Below are positions 41,267-50,818 of a stretch of DNA of 64,000 nt, piece after piece. Location: NCBI GenBank assembly GCA_025594325.1, contig JANHCV010000007.1, forward strand, positions 1,860,001-1,924,000, written 5' to 3'. The stretch is from Blastocladiella emersonii ATCC 22665. Taxonomy: Eukaryota > Blastocladiomycota > Blastocladiomycetes > Blastocladiales > Blastocladiaceae. Every line of letters starts with the position of its first letter. Positions within the stretch are counted from its first letter, which is position 1. The translations under genes were made by a program, and so were the position numbers. Below the pieces are notes generated by a model. It did not search any database. It had not been told where the DNA came from and saw nothing but the letters and a program-made list of their open reading frames with translations.

Positions 41267-42754
41267 TCACTCGATCCCGGCCATGACGCGCGTGAACGCG
41301 ACAATCTCGTCGAGCGACCACCCGTCCTGCAGGCCGGCCTTGACGCAGTCCTTGATGTGCGGCAGGACGCGAGGGTCGCGGCCGAGCGCGCTCCACACGC
41401 GCGCCGCCGTCGCCGTGTGCGCCGCGCTGAGACCCGACGGCGTGGTCGCACGCGACGACGTGTCGCGAGCGGGGGCGGGCGAGTGGAACGCGGAGGGAAG
41501 CGCGGGCGAGCTCGACGCCGAACGTGGCCGCGTCTCCTCGGCAGCGAGGGCGGCGGCACGAGCGCTTGCCCTCGAGTCGGGCCGCGGCCGCTTGGCGACG
41601 TGGTCGGCATCGCCCGCTGCCGCCGGGGCCAGGTGCACGTCAACCTCCGCCGGGGTGTGCGGCCGCTTGTGCGGCGAGCTGCGCGGCGGCGCTTCCATCT
41701 CGAGGTTGGCGTCGAGCTCGCCCACCTCCTCGACCGCTGCCGCTTGGCCCACACCAGCGTCCACCGCCATCTCCGCGTCAGCGTCCATCTCCTCGGCATA
41801 GGCAGCCTCCTCGTCCGACTCGGCGTGCTGCGCCGACGTGGACGAGCTCGAGTCGTCGGTCGAGGACGACTCTATGGTGCTGGACCGTAGCTGCGGCGGC
41901 GCGGGTAGCGGCAGCGGGACCGAGCGCTGGGTGAGCGGGATCGAGATGAGAATGTCCTTGGCGCGGCGAGGCTGCGTCTGCGCCTGCGACGATGCGGGTG
42001 CCGGTGCGGGAGGTGCCGCAGCCGCATCCGAGGTGCGCGAACCGCGAGACGCAGCGACGGGGAAGGGGTCGGTGAGGGCGAGCTGGTCGAGCGGGAAGAA
42101 CTTGAGCGCGTCGCCGTCGCGCACAAGGGCGGGCGGGACGAAGGCGGGCGCGTTGACGGTGCGCAGGCCGTTGGCGAGGCGGAACCCGTCGCCGCCATTG
42201 CCGAGCGCGATGCACTCGGTCAGGTACTCATCGATCTGGTCGTCGAGCTGGCTCCCCCAGTCCCAGTGCGACGTCTTGACGCCGAGCGCCTGCTCGAGGA
42301 CCGTGCGCGGTGGGCGCGTGGTCAGCCGCGTGCTCAGGTCCTTGTTCGGGCCGGCGTACAGCGACACGCTCAGCTCCATGATCGCGTCGACGGACCGCCG
42401 CAGCAGCGAGCGCAGCATCACGCGGTCCTCGGGTGAGAGATCGAGCGCGCCGCCGTCGCCGTCGCCATCGACCTTGCGCACGAGCGGGTACGCGTGGACC
42501 ATCTGGTCCTTGAGGGCGCGGTCGCTCGGGCGCGCCGGCACCGTCAGCCGCTTGTGCCGGACCGCGGTGAGCACGACCGCCTTGAAGTTGAGGTCGTACA
42601 GCGTCTGCCGCGCGCGGTCGGCCTCGGGGGTGCCGCCGGCCTGCGAGGCGGACGGCGGCGAGAGCTGCTGGTGCTGCGTGCTCGAGACGGGCAGCTGCGA
42701 GTTGGACGGCGTGGTGCGGTTGCTGGGCGGCATCACGAGGAAGGAGGCCTGCAT
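41267..42754 (-). CDS. Divergent array family member J
   Basis: The conservative start at 42754 (MQASFLVMPPSNRTTPSNSQ) gives 495 residues. A second reading frame from an ATG at 43035 (MQSQKNRPQSTPRVPLYPL) is also protein-like and could be an upstream exon, but I found no convincing splice sites. The core is recognisable but divergent (LYDLNFKAVVLTAVRHKRL, DDQIDEYLTECIALG). Ser/Asp/Glu-rich linker sequence follows (STDDSSSS, ESDEEAAYAEEMDADAEM). The C-terminal module is VWSALGRDPRVLPHIKDC, then GWSLDEIVAFTRVMAG. It sits at the upstream edge of the array and may be an old or founder-like member. Role unknown. Confidence 0.65.
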   Translation of the reverse strand: MQASFLVMPPSNRTTPSNSQLPVSSTQHQQLSPPSASQAGGTPEADRARQTLYDLNFKAVVLTAVRHKRLTVPARPSDRALKDQMVHAYPLVRKVDGDGDGGALDLSPEDRVMLRSLLRRSVDAIMELSVSLYAGPNKDLSTRLTTRPPRTVLEQALGVKTSHWDWGSQLDDQIDEYLTECIALGNGGDGFRLANGLRTVNAPAFVPPALVRDGDALKFFPLDQLALTDPFPVAASRGSRTSDAAAAPPAPAPASSQAQTQPRRAKDILISIPLTQRSVPLPLPAPPQLRSSTIESSSTDDSSSSTSAQHAESDEEAAYAEEMDADAEMAVDAGVGQAAAVEEVGELDANLEMEAPPRSSPHKRPHTPAEVDVHLAPAAAGDADHVAKRPRPDSRASARAAALAAEETRPRSASSSPALPSAFHSPAPARDTSSRATTPSGLSAAHTATAARVWSALGRDPRVLPHIKDCVKAGLQDGWSLDEIVAFTRVMAGIE

Positions 42755-43171
42755 CGTGGCCTGGTGGAGCCGCTGGCCTCGTTCGCCGCCGTGGCCGCGG
42801 GGCGCTTCGAGGGGCCGGGAGCGGCGGCAGCGAGCGGAACGGGGGCAGGCGCCGTGCCGGGGCCGTCGAGCAGGTCGTCGGACGCCTTTCGCGCGAAGAG
42901 GGCGGCGTGCGGGGTCGGGGACACGACGGGGGTGGCGAGGCCGCCGGAGCCAAACGCGTGGGCGCGGGCCGGCTGGGCGAGCGGGTAGAGCGGGACGCGC
43001 GGCGTCGATTGCGGCCGGTTCTTTTGGCTTTGCATGGGATTTATCGGGCGGCGGCGCGGACTCAAGGGCATCCGCGGCCGCCGTCGCGCTTGCCGGGCCG
43101 GGCCGCGGGCCGCGGACGCGCTCAGGGGCGTGAAAGTGTGAGTCGACGCTGCTCGCCACCGCGCGCACGGT

Positions 43172-43190
43172 TTCACCTGTCGCGTCTCGG
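43172..43190 (-). promoter_or_regulatory. MCB-like/E-box module upstream of member J
   Basis: In sense, CCGAGACGCGACAGGTGAAA; the two boxes almost touch and the E-box is CAGGTG. Confidence 0.35.
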
Positions 43191-43242
43191 ATCGATCTCG
43201 CACGCTCGCACTGATACGGATACTGTACACATGTATACGATG

Positions 43243-45339
43243 CTATGAGCTCGCTCGACTCGTTGCAGTCGAGAGTGGTAGGGGCGGTGGTGGTGGGTCT
43301 GCGTCCGACTCGGCGTCTGTCGGGTCGGCGTCTGTCGGGTCGGCGTCCGTGTCGTCCCCGTCGACTACGGCGCGCCACTCGTTGTACGAGTCGTCGTCGT
43401 CATCATCTTCCCCTTCCCCTGCTTCTCGTGGCCTTGCGATCTCGCCAGCATCGGCGGCGGGCTGCGACTCGCCCGACTCGGTCCCGCTGCTGCGGTCGAC
43501 CGTGCCGCTCGACCTGTCACGTTCGGCGTCCGCGCTTGAGTTGAGGCTCGGGTCCGACACCGTGCACGTCGTAGCCGTTGCCGTGACCGTGACCGTGAGC
43601 CCCGAGGCGGCGGTCGCCACGCCCGTCGTCGTACTCTGCTGCGGCAGTACGACCGTCGTCGTCGTCCCCGCCGCGTGCGCCGCACCCCCTCGCGTGCTGA
43701 AGAAGGGCAGGCGCACGCGGCGGTTCCGCGCGCCGAGCGTCGATGCGCGCAGCCGCACGAGGACCTTGAACCCGGCCTCGAGCGCGAGCGACGAGATGGC
43801 GAGCAGGTTGGACAGGACCATGCGCGTGAACGGGGCGATGGGCACCGCGCGGAACTGGAGCACGAGGTACAGGACCCACCCGAGCAGCGAGAAGACGTTG
43901 AGCAGGTGCAGCACCGACGACACGGCGAGGTACACGGGCGTCGTCGCCGGGCTCGTGCGCGGGTGCTGCTGCGTCGAGACCGTCGACTGCGCGTGGCTCC
44001 CGCTCGCCGCGTTGGTCGCGACCGACTTGCTGCTCGTCGCGCGCGGGAGGAACGCCGCGGGCTGGACCGTCCCGTTCGGGGTGCCGGCGGGCAGCGCGAT
44101 CCGCAGGTGCGCCGGGTGCCGCGTGCTGCTGATCGCGCCGCCGTTGTGCCCGCTCGACGCGAGGCTGCTGACGGACCGGCCTGCCGTTGGGAGCGACCGC
44201 GGCGCCGTGTCGGCGTTGGCAGACCGGCTCGTCGTTGTCGCTGCGCCACCACCACCGCTCCGCGCCCGCTCGGCGGTCTCCTTTTGCGTCTGCCACTTGC
44301 GCAGCCGGCGCTCGGCGCGTTTCCGTTTCCGTCGCCGGTGGTGCGCCGCGAACTCGGCCTGCAGCGCGTACAGCGTGACGAGCGTGACCGCGACGGGAAA
44401 CACGCCCGTGAGCCCGAGCAGCCACGCGGGCGGGAGAAAGTGGTCCCACGCGTTGGCGGCCTCGGTCTCAACGGACACAATGAGCATGGTGATGATGCTG
44501 CACGGCACGAGGACCAGAACGATGGCACGAACGATCGACCAGAGCAGTCGGCGCGCCGCGCGCGACTTGAAGCACAGGATGCGAACGCGCAGGCTCATGA
44601 TCAGGTCCAGTAGTCCCGCGATCGGCATGAAGAGGACCGTGCGGATGAGGTAGTACGGGTGCATCGACACCCAGGGAAACTCGTGCGTGAGCGTGAGCAG
44701 CACCGCGTTGGTGCTCTCGGCCGCGAGAAGCGTCGCGGTGATGAGGAGCAGCGTGGTGCGGTTCTCGAGCGTCCACGTCTTCTTGGACAGGTGCTCCTTG
44801 AGCCGCCGCGCGTTCTGGATGAAGACCGAATCGGCGATCCAGTCCGAGACGTGCCACCAGCGGCGCAACGTTGGAGCGGGCGCGGCGGTATCGAGGACGT
44901 CCGTCGACTGGAGGTACATGGCCGAGGCGGAGGTGTGCGGGAGCGTGCCACTTCGCGCGAGCGTCGCGGCAGCGGCCTCGGCAGCGTCCGAGGGGTGGTT
45001 CCTCGACCATCGGCGAATGGTCTCATTCCGCTCCATCGTGTTGCCCGCCGGAACCAGCAGCGCGGAGCTCGTGTTGAGGCCGCCGGCGGCGCTGCTGCCC
45101 TGGGTCAGCGCGACGTGGCTGCGGGCAAGAGTCGCGCTCGAAGCGGCGTTGATGGTCGTCCGCGACGGCAAGTGCGCGACGTAGACGGCGCGGTGCAGGT
45201 TCCCGCCGACCTTGGTCCATTGGGTGAAAAAAGACGTGTATAGCAAGAAGAAGAGCAGGCCGTAGCTGAACACGCAGGACGCGATGGCGAGCCAGCGCAC
45301 GTATTCGGCCTCGACCGGCGAGAGCGAGTGGCCGCCCAT
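43243..45339 (-). CDS. Seven-helix membrane protein, unknown
   Basis: 698 residues. Hydrophobic segments lie at about 14-36, 195-217, 225-247, 265-288, 303-325, 480-506 and 513-535. Seven helices would give a GPCR-like count, but the long soluble loops (37-190 with NxT/S sites, and 326-478 rich in basic and Ser residues) are unusual. An RRRKRKRAERRLRKW patch follows helix 5, as in cytoplasmic loops. The C-terminal tail of about 160 residues is Thr/Ser-rich, then acidic (EDDDDDDSY) with a short DADPT repeat, which suggests a phosphorylated tail. I recognise no family. It is not obviously related to the GPCR-like genes at 53-60 kb. It is divergent from the gene at 45760. Confidence 0.75.
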   Translation of the reverse strand: MGGHSLSPVEAEYVRWLAIASCVFSYGLLFFLLYTSFFTQWTKVGGNLHRAVYVAHLPSRTTINAASSATLARSHVALTQGSSAAGGLNTSSALLVPAGNTMERNETIRRWSRNHPSDAAEAAAATLARSGTLPHTSASAMYLQSTDVLDTAAPAPTLRRWWHVSDWIADSVFIQNARRLKEHLSKKTWTLENRTTLLLITATLLAAESTNAVLLTLTHEFPWVSMHPYYLIRTVLFMPIAGLLDLIMSLRVRILCFKSRAARRLLWSIVRAIVLVLVPCSIITMLIVSVETEAANAWDHFLPPAWLLGLTGVFPVAVTLVTLYALQAEFAAHHRRRKRKRAERRLRKWQTQKETAERARSGGGGAATTTSRSANADTAPRSLPTAGRSVSSLASSGHNGGAISSTRHPAHLRIALPAGTPNGTVQPAAFLPRATSSKSVATNAASGSHAQSTVSTQQHPRTSPATTPVYLAVSSVLHLLNVFSLLGWVLYLVLQFRAVPIAPFTRMVLSNLLAISSLALEAGFKVLVRLRASTLGARNRRVRLPFFSTRGGAAHAAGTTTTVVLPQQSTTTGVATAASGLTVTVTATATTCTVSDPSLNSSADAERDRSSGTVDRSSGTESGESQPAADAGEIARPREAGEGEDDDDDDSYNEWRAVVDGDDTDADPTDADPTDAESDADPPPPPLPLSTATSRASS

Positions 45340-45759
45340 GGTTTGCGTTGCGTTGAGTTACATGGATGCACACGCGCAGGGAGCGATCATTGCAGCCGAG
45401 CGGCTGTGCATGCGCTCGACGGTCGGCGAAATCGGTGTGCTCGGATTTGGACGCGGGACACAACGCGTAGCGAGGGCGGGCGGCGCCGGGTGTGAGACAC
45501 TCGACGCGAGACATTGGTCACGTGCTTGTGATCAGCGCGTGATGGCCCAGGTGATCACCCAGAGGACAGTTGGGACAGTTTGCGGCGTGCTTGTTCGGGG
45601 CGCTTCTCCGCTCGCCGCGCCACGTTTACGTTCCACGGCGTCGAGCGCTCGTCCAGCTGCTCGCCGCCCTTCAAAAGGCACCGCTCCCCCCGCCTCGCTC
45701 TCTCGCTCTCTCTGTGAGCTACCTGCCCTCTTCCCCCCGAACACCGCCCTCCAAACACC
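45340..45759. other. Divergent intergenic region
   Basis: 420 bp between two divergent start codons. It holds a MCB-like/E-box module (45491-45524) and a CT-rich stretch (CTCTCTCGCTCTCTCTG) near 45700 just upstream of the plus-strand start. Confidence 0.5.
45491..45524 (+). promoter_or_regulatory. MCB-like/E-box module in the divergent promoter
   Basis: GTGAGACACTCGACGCGAGAC then ATTGGTCACGTG, 235 to 270 bp upstream of the plus-strand gene. Confidence 0.4.
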
Positions 45760-46680
45760 ATGACCGACGCCAAGACCACGACCGCCGAGCGCCGTCCACT
45801 TCTCGATGCCCTTGAGCTGATCCGCACGACGCTCGGAATCAAGATCTCCGTCGTCAAGGACGGCCTGCGTGTCGAGTCGGGGGACGGCGTCGCCACCTAC
45901 GCCTACAAGGCCGGGCAGCCCGTGTTCGTCGAGTTCGGCCCCAAGCCCCGCCCGGGTTCCTCGTCGGCCGACGCTCCCTCGTCGTCGGGCACCGCGCCGC
46001 GCGATACGCCGTCGGTCGGCGCCAAGAGCGTCGTCAAGCTCGGCGTCAAGCTCGGCGTCAAGGACAAGGGCAAGGCGTCGGTGACGACGGCTGGTGTGGC
46101 ATCGTCGTCCGCCCAGGCCGCCACCGCCCCCGTCACTAACACGTCGACGCGTGGCGCCCCCGAGTCGGCCATGTCGTCCAAGGGTCAGCCCCAGGTCGCG
46201 ATCCAGAACACGCCCCGCGGCGCCGCCGTCCCGTCGCCGATCCAGCCGCCGCGTCCGACCGGCGCCGGCACCGGGCTTCCTGCCGCCGTCACCAAGCTGC
46301 AGACTGGGCAGGTCGAGGACACGGAGGGCCGCGAGCGCTGGTACCGCGTGTGGGCGGGCGAGTTCAGCATCGACCTGCACCAGCAGCTCGTGTCCGGCCG
46401 CGTCATGTACTGCGCGTCGGCGCTCGTGCGCATCCACCACAACAACCAGTACAAGGACGATACTGCGCGTGACATCGCCAGCAAGATTCTCAAGAAGGCC
46501 GGCGGCGACAGCCTCGACGGCGTCTACAAGCCGCGCGGGAACCTGACGCTCATCACGATCGAGGCCTTTGACCGCCACGTCCGCCCCGCGCTCATGGCGC
46601 GCAAGAAGGGCATGTACAAGTGCGTCGCCCCGGGCACCCTGACCAAGGCCGAGTTTGACGCGATCCTCCGCAACGCCTGA
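45760..46680 (+). CDS. Unknown protein, possible shared C-terminal domain with 49075-50457
   Basis: 306 residues, single exon. An N-terminal folded piece (ALELIRTTLGIKISVVKDGL, VATYAYKAGQPVFVEFG) is followed by a Ser/Ala/Thr-rich linker with a KLGVKLGVKDKGK duplication. The C-terminal domain of about 110 residues contains RWYRVWAGEFSIDLHQQL, TARDIASKILKKAGG and LITIEAFDRHVRPALMARKK. The WYR and TIEAFD-HV positions recall WYR and TIEAFDEYI in the protein encoded at 49075, so the two may share a fold. I do not recognise the family. It is probably soluble; no signal peptide or membrane segment is visible. Confidence 0.75.
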   Translation: MTDAKTTTAERRPLLDALELIRTTLGIKISVVKDGLRVESGDGVATYAYKAGQPVFVEFGPKPRPGSSSADAPSSSGTAPRDTPSVGAKSVVKLGVKLGVKDKGKASVTTAGVASSSAQAATAPVTNTSTRGAPESAMSSKGQPQVAIQNTPRGAAVPSPIQPPRPTGAGTGLPAAVTKLQTGQVEDTEGRERWYRVWAGEFSIDLHQQLVSGRVMYCASALVRIHHNNQYKDDTARDIASKILKKAGGDSLDGVYKPRGNLTLITIEAFDRHVRPALMARKKGMYKCVAPGTLTKAEFDAILRNA

Positions 46681-46852
46681 AGCAATGGCTGCACCATGTG
46701 CCCCTGCTTCGCCGTGCTGAGGTGATCGACGCTCATGATTCTGCTGTTGTTGTCCCTGATTGTGTTTTTGTCCCTGCTCCTCAATGAATTCACCATGAGT
46801 CTCCTTCGGCCTCGTCTGCAACCGAACTCCAAAACTGAGCGTGTATTCCGAT

Positions 46853-48859
46853 CTACGACTTGCGGCGGCTCACCACGAGCCCGTTCCACCACCGCGCGAG
46901 CGCGACGTGTCGGTCCCACCGCAGTCCGCCCGCGAGATCCCACTGGTCCATGACGGCGGCCGCCGCGGCACTCGAGACGCCGCCGCGGTCCGCGACCATG
47001 GCCTCGATCCGGCCCAGGACCGCGGGGACCGCGCTGAGATGGACTGCGTTAGCGAGGACGCACAGCGCGACGAGCGCGTCGTCCCCATCCCCGCCGTCCG
47101 CCGCTGAAACGAGGTCCGCGAGCCACTCGGTCCCGTCGCCCTCCTCGACCACCGCGGCGACGGCCGCAACGGCGCGCCACCGGACCGAGCGCGCGAGATC
47201 GTCGAGCGGCGCGCGCGGGCTGACACGACCAGCCGTGTACCAGTGCGCGGCGTACCACACGGCGAGATCCGCAGACGTGGCGGGGTTGGCGTCGAGCGCG
47301 ACGACGACGAGCCAGTGCACGGCCTCCCACGCGACGGAGCCCGAGTCGAGGTGGTCGAGGTGCGCGGCGAGATCCGCCAAAGTCGCGGCAGACACGCGCG
47401 GGACGAGGCGCGGGTCGGCGGCGATCCAGTTGGCCGCGAACGCGAGGGCGTGCGGCTGCGAGGTCTGGGCGAGCGAGTCGGTCGCGGCGTCGAGCACGTC
47501 GGCGTCGAGCAGCGCCTGAGTCAACTCGGCGAGGTGGTCGGCGTACGACGGGAACGGGGTCGCGCCGAGGTGGTTGTCGGTGACGCGCAGGGTGATGGCG
47601 TGGACGTGCTGCAGGTGGGCGAGGACGGCGACGAGCGCGGACGCGGGGAGGGGAGAGGTCGCGTGGCGAGCGACCACGTCCTGGCCGAACATGACGACGA
47701 GGAACAGCACGCGTTGGGCGACAGTGAGATCGACTTTGGTGAAATCGGTGTCGGGGGCAGCAAGCGTGCGCGAGACGGAATCGACGGCGCCGAAGACCAG
47801 CGGGAGCGGGACGCGCGGGGAAGTGATGAAGCGGCCGACGAGGTGGCCGAGCGGGCCCAGGACGGGCGGCCAGACGCGGTCAGCGGGCCCAAGCTGAGCC
47901 GCTGGAGGTAGGGCCCACACGCGCAGGACGTGCCGCGAGGTTGCGAAAAAGGCAGCGAGATGTGCGAGCAACTCCGGACACGCGGTGGGGAGGTCCCACT
48001 TAGTTTGAGTCGAGATGAGGAGCAGCGCAAACGTGACGGCCTCGACTGCGACGGGCGGAAGCGGGTCGGCGGCAACGGCGCGGAGCAGCTTCAGCATGGG
48101 TTTAGGCGGCGCCAGCTGCTTGGTGTGCGGGCTAAAGAGCGAGACGCTGACGGTGGCGAGCAGGAGAAGCGCGCGAGAGGCCGGCGTGGTTGCAGGGGCG
48201 GCAAAAAGCGCAGCGAGGACGGCATCGCGCGAGCGACGCTGAACGAGCGGAACGCCCTTGCCTGCAGCATTCGCGCCCTGCGGCACGGGGGAGAGGCGGT
48301 CGCGGCTCAGAGCCTGCCAAAAGTAGAGCCACTGCAGGGCGCGGAACGGCGCGTCAAAGAAGGCGGGCGCAGTAAAGAGATGAGGTGCGGCACGCGCAAG
48401 CGGGTGCGCCTTGGGATCTTTTGCGGGAGGCGCGGTCGCGACCGACATGAGCGCCGCGTAGAAGAGCGGGAGGGCGTCGGCGCCCGCGTCGATCCAGCCG
48501 GCAAGCGCAGTTCCCGGCGACACGGGTCCGAGAGAAGCTGTGGCCGACGCGGGAAGCAGGTGCAGCAAGAGTGCGGCCGTGACACACCGCGCCCGTGCAT
48601 GCGTCGTGTCCGAGCGGACCGCGAGCTGGGCGGCGCGCGGCCAGTGGTCGGACAGGAGCATCTCGGCGGCGAGGTCCATGGTGCGGGCGGCCTGGGCGGT
48701 CACGGCAAGGAAGGCGAGGGAGAAGGCCGCGTCGTCGCATGGTTGGTCAGCGGCGGCGGCGGACAGCAGCGCCGTGGCGCGGTCGACGGGCGGCAGCGCG
48801 GCGTGGACCGTGTCCGCGGGAGCGGGCGGACTCGTTGCGGGCAGTTTCGGTTCATTCAT
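46853..48859 (-). CDS. Alpha-solenoid-like protein, unknown
   Basis: The start at 48859 (MNEPKLPATSPPAPADTVHA) gives 668 residues; the frame is open further upstream, but that sequence is Arg-rich and unlike protein. The body is a succession of hydrophobic helices (FSLAFLAVTAQAARTMDLAA, ALFAAPATTPASRALLLLAT, DALVALCVLANAVHLSAV) in HEAT/ARM-like spacing, with few charged loops. No catalytic motif is visible. It could be a trafficking or assembly adaptor, but nothing in the sequence names it. It is convergent with the gene at 45760 (172 bp between stops) and divergent from 49075 (215 bp between starts). Confidence 0.7.
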   Translation of the reverse strand: MNEPKLPATSPPAPADTVHAALPPVDRATALLSAAAADQPCDDAAFSLAFLAVTAQAARTMDLAAEMLLSDHWPRAAQLAVRSDTTHARARCVTAALLLHLLPASATASLGPVSPGTALAGWIDAGADALPLFYAALMSVATAPPAKDPKAHPLARAAPHLFTAPAFFDAPFRALQWLYFWQALSRDRLSPVPQGANAAGKGVPLVQRRSRDAVLAALFAAPATTPASRALLLLATVSVSLFSPHTKQLAPPKPMLKLLRAVAADPLPPVAVEAVTFALLLISTQTKWDLPTACPELLAHLAAFFATSRHVLRVWALPPAAQLGPADRVWPPVLGPLGHLVGRFITSPRVPLPLVFGAVDSVSRTLAAPDTDFTKVDLTVAQRVLFLVVMFGQDVVARHATSPLPASALVAVLAHLQHVHAITLRVTDNHLGATPFPSYADHLAELTQALLDADVLDAATDSLAQTSQPHALAFAANWIAADPRLVPRVSAATLADLAAHLDHLDSGSVAWEAVHWLVVVALDANPATSADLAVWYAAHWYTAGRVSPRAPLDDLARSVRWRAVAAVAAVVEEGDGTEWLADLVSAADGGDGDDALVALCVLANAVHLSAVPAVLGRIEAMVADRGGVSSAAAAAVMDQWDLAGGLRWDRHVALARWWNGLVVSRRKS

Positions 48860-49074
48860 TTGCGATCCATGGAGCGGCGTGCGGTGAGGTGATCGCTGCG
48901 GAGCGGACAGCGGAGAAAGGCGTCGTCGCGGCGCGGAGAACAGAAGAACTGTCCAAGGCACACGTGGCGTTCCGCCCTTGGTCGCCGTCGACTCCCCCGT
49001 GCGGTCGCGGCCCACACTGTCCGCGCCCGACTCGGGCCCGACGCTTAAAAGCCGGCAGGGCACCTGCGCCCTCC

Positions 49075-50457
49075 ATGTACTCGATGCAACCATCTCCTGT
49101 GACCACCATGCACGCCTTCCCGACCCTCCCCGGCCACCGCGCTGCCGCCGCCGTGCGCGCATCGACGTCGTCGGTCGCGTCCACCGACTCGTGGCCGACG
49201 GCCGCCTCGGACCGCACCCCGCACCCGAACCAGGGCCCGAACCCCAACGTCGTGCAGATCGTCAAGAAGAAGAAGGTGCCGGCGCCCGCGACCGAGGCGG
49301 ACGAGGCCCTCAGGCGGCTGCGCGACCGGCTCGACCGCGAGAAGCGCGAGTACATTGACGCGGCGCGCGCCGCGCTCAAGGCCGAGGTCAAGGCGCTCGA
49401 GCGCAAGGTCGAGGCGTCGGAGCTCAAGGCCGAGGTCGCCAAGCTGCGCCTCAAGCAGCTCAAGGTCGCCGCGACGGCCGTGGCGGCGGGCGACGACACG
49501 GACGACACCGACGCCGAGTCGGACGCGGGCACCACCATGGTCGACGATCTCGGCGCCATTGTGGACCCAAAGTACTCGCCGCGCATCGAAGCCACGCTCG
49601 CGGCTCTCGACGGCGCCGAGCAGTCGCTCGCGACGGCCAAGGCCGAGCAGCGCGCGGCCGATGCGGCGGCCCGCAGCGCGAAACGCGCGCTCGACATGGT
49701 GCGCGCCGAGTACGCGGCGGCCGCGGCGAAACGCAAGCAGCAGCAGCACGAGGCCGAGATCGCGGCCGCCGTCGAGGCGGCAACCGCTGCTGCCACGGCG
49801 GCGGCGACCGAGGCGGCGGAGGCAGCGGCGGCAGCCAAGCGGCGAGCGGAACCGCCCGTCACCGTCACGCCGCGCGCCGCGCCGTCGCCGTGGTCGCACA
49901 GCGGGTCCAGCACGGGACCCACCACCACCACGTCGGGCTACTCGAGCGACGATTACCTGCTCAGCGAGTCGCGCTTCACCGCGGGCGACCGCAGCCGCAG
50001 CACCAGCGGCGGCCTGACGAGCGACGACGACGGGCTGTCCAAGCAGCGGTACTCGGCCCCCGCCTTTGCCAGCAACAGCAGTAGCAGCAGCGGCGGCAGC
50101 AACGCCAAGCAGTCGGCGGCGTACGTGCCCAACCTCGGGCGGCACCGGTACGTGGCGGCCATGGCGCGCGAGCGCGGGGTGCAGGTGCCGTGGTACCGCG
50201 ACCCGGAGCTCGGGATCCTGTACCAGGCGGGCCTGCTCAGCTCGCTGCACGGCAACTACAAGTCGCTCAAGACGGCGTTTGACTGCGCGTCGCGGTCGAT
50301 CCGCACCTACGGGTACGCCAACGGCAAGCCGGCGCGCGGGCTGGTCCTCAAGCACTCGTGGTTCGCCACCATCGAGGCGTTTGACGAGTACATTCTCTCG
50401 CACATCCGCGGCGGTGTACCGCAGACGCTCGACGACGGCGGCACGCTCTTCGACTAG
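49075..50457 (+). CDS. Coiled-coil protein of unknown function
   Basis: The start at 49075 (MYSMQPSPVTTMHAFPTLPG) is the first Met after a TTAAAAG box about 30 bp upstream; 460 residues. A KKKK patch is followed by a coiled coil of about 60 residues (ALRRLRDRLDREKREYIDAA, AEVKALERKVEASELKAEVA), then an acidic gap and a second Ala-rich helix (AEQRAADAAARSAKRALDMV). A Ser-rich linker leads to a folded C-terminus: GRHRYVAAMARERGVQVPWY, LLSSLHGNYKSLKTAFDCAS, FATIEAFDEYILSHIRGG. The end resembles that of the 45760 gene. Dimerisation through the coiled coil is likely; the role is unknown. Confidence 0.72.
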   Translation: MYSMQPSPVTTMHAFPTLPGHRAAAAVRASTSSVASTDSWPTAASDRTPHPNQGPNPNVVQIVKKKKVPAPATEADEALRRLRDRLDREKREYIDAARAALKAEVKALERKVEASELKAEVAKLRLKQLKVAATAVAAGDDTDDTDAESDAGTTMVDDLGAIVDPKYSPRIEATLAALDGAEQSLATAKAEQRAADAAARSAKRALDMVRAEYAAAAAKRKQQQHEAEIAAAVEAATAAATAAATEAAEAAAAAKRRAEPPVTVTPRAAPSPWSHSGSSTGPTTTTSGYSSDDYLLSESRFTAGDRSRSTSGGLTSDDDGLSKQRYSAPAFASNSSSSSGGSNAKQSAAYVPNLGRHRYVAAMARERGVQVPWYRDPELGILYQAGLLSSLHGNYKSLKTAFDCASRSIRTYGYANGKPARGLVLKHSWFATIEAFDEYILSHIRGGVPQTLDDGGTLFD

Positions 50458-50818
50458 GGCGGGCGTGTCGCTCGCTCCTGATGGAGGATCACGCGCCGTG
50501 TCAGGCCCGGATCCTCCCATATCACTGCTTGAATACATGCGCTTTTTTCTCGTCTGAGAATCGAATTCGGTGACTGAGCAGCCAGAGAGCGTGACGCCGA
50601 GGCCGAACTCGCGGACCAAGGCCGGCGGAAGCAGGTCGCAGCAGGCGGGCCGCCTGGCGCCGCCATCCGCCGCCGCGACCGATCTGTGCATGCGTCCCGT
50701 CTCCGTCTCCGTCTCCGTCCCCGCTGCCGGGACGATAAATACAGCGACGCTCCCCCCGCACATCTCGGCCCGCTCCCACTCGGTGCACTCGCATTGCACG
50801 CCCGCAACCCACCACGCC

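Noticed and set aside
42755-43378. N-terminal extension of array member J
   Set aside because: Very Arg-rich, overlaps the end of the neighbouring gene and includes none of the family tag. An alternative upstream exon from 43035 remains possible.
48595-49074. Upstream extension of the coiled-coil gene
   Set aside because: Arg-rich, overlaps the divergent gene start; the Met at 49075 follows a TATA-like box and begins normal protein sequence.
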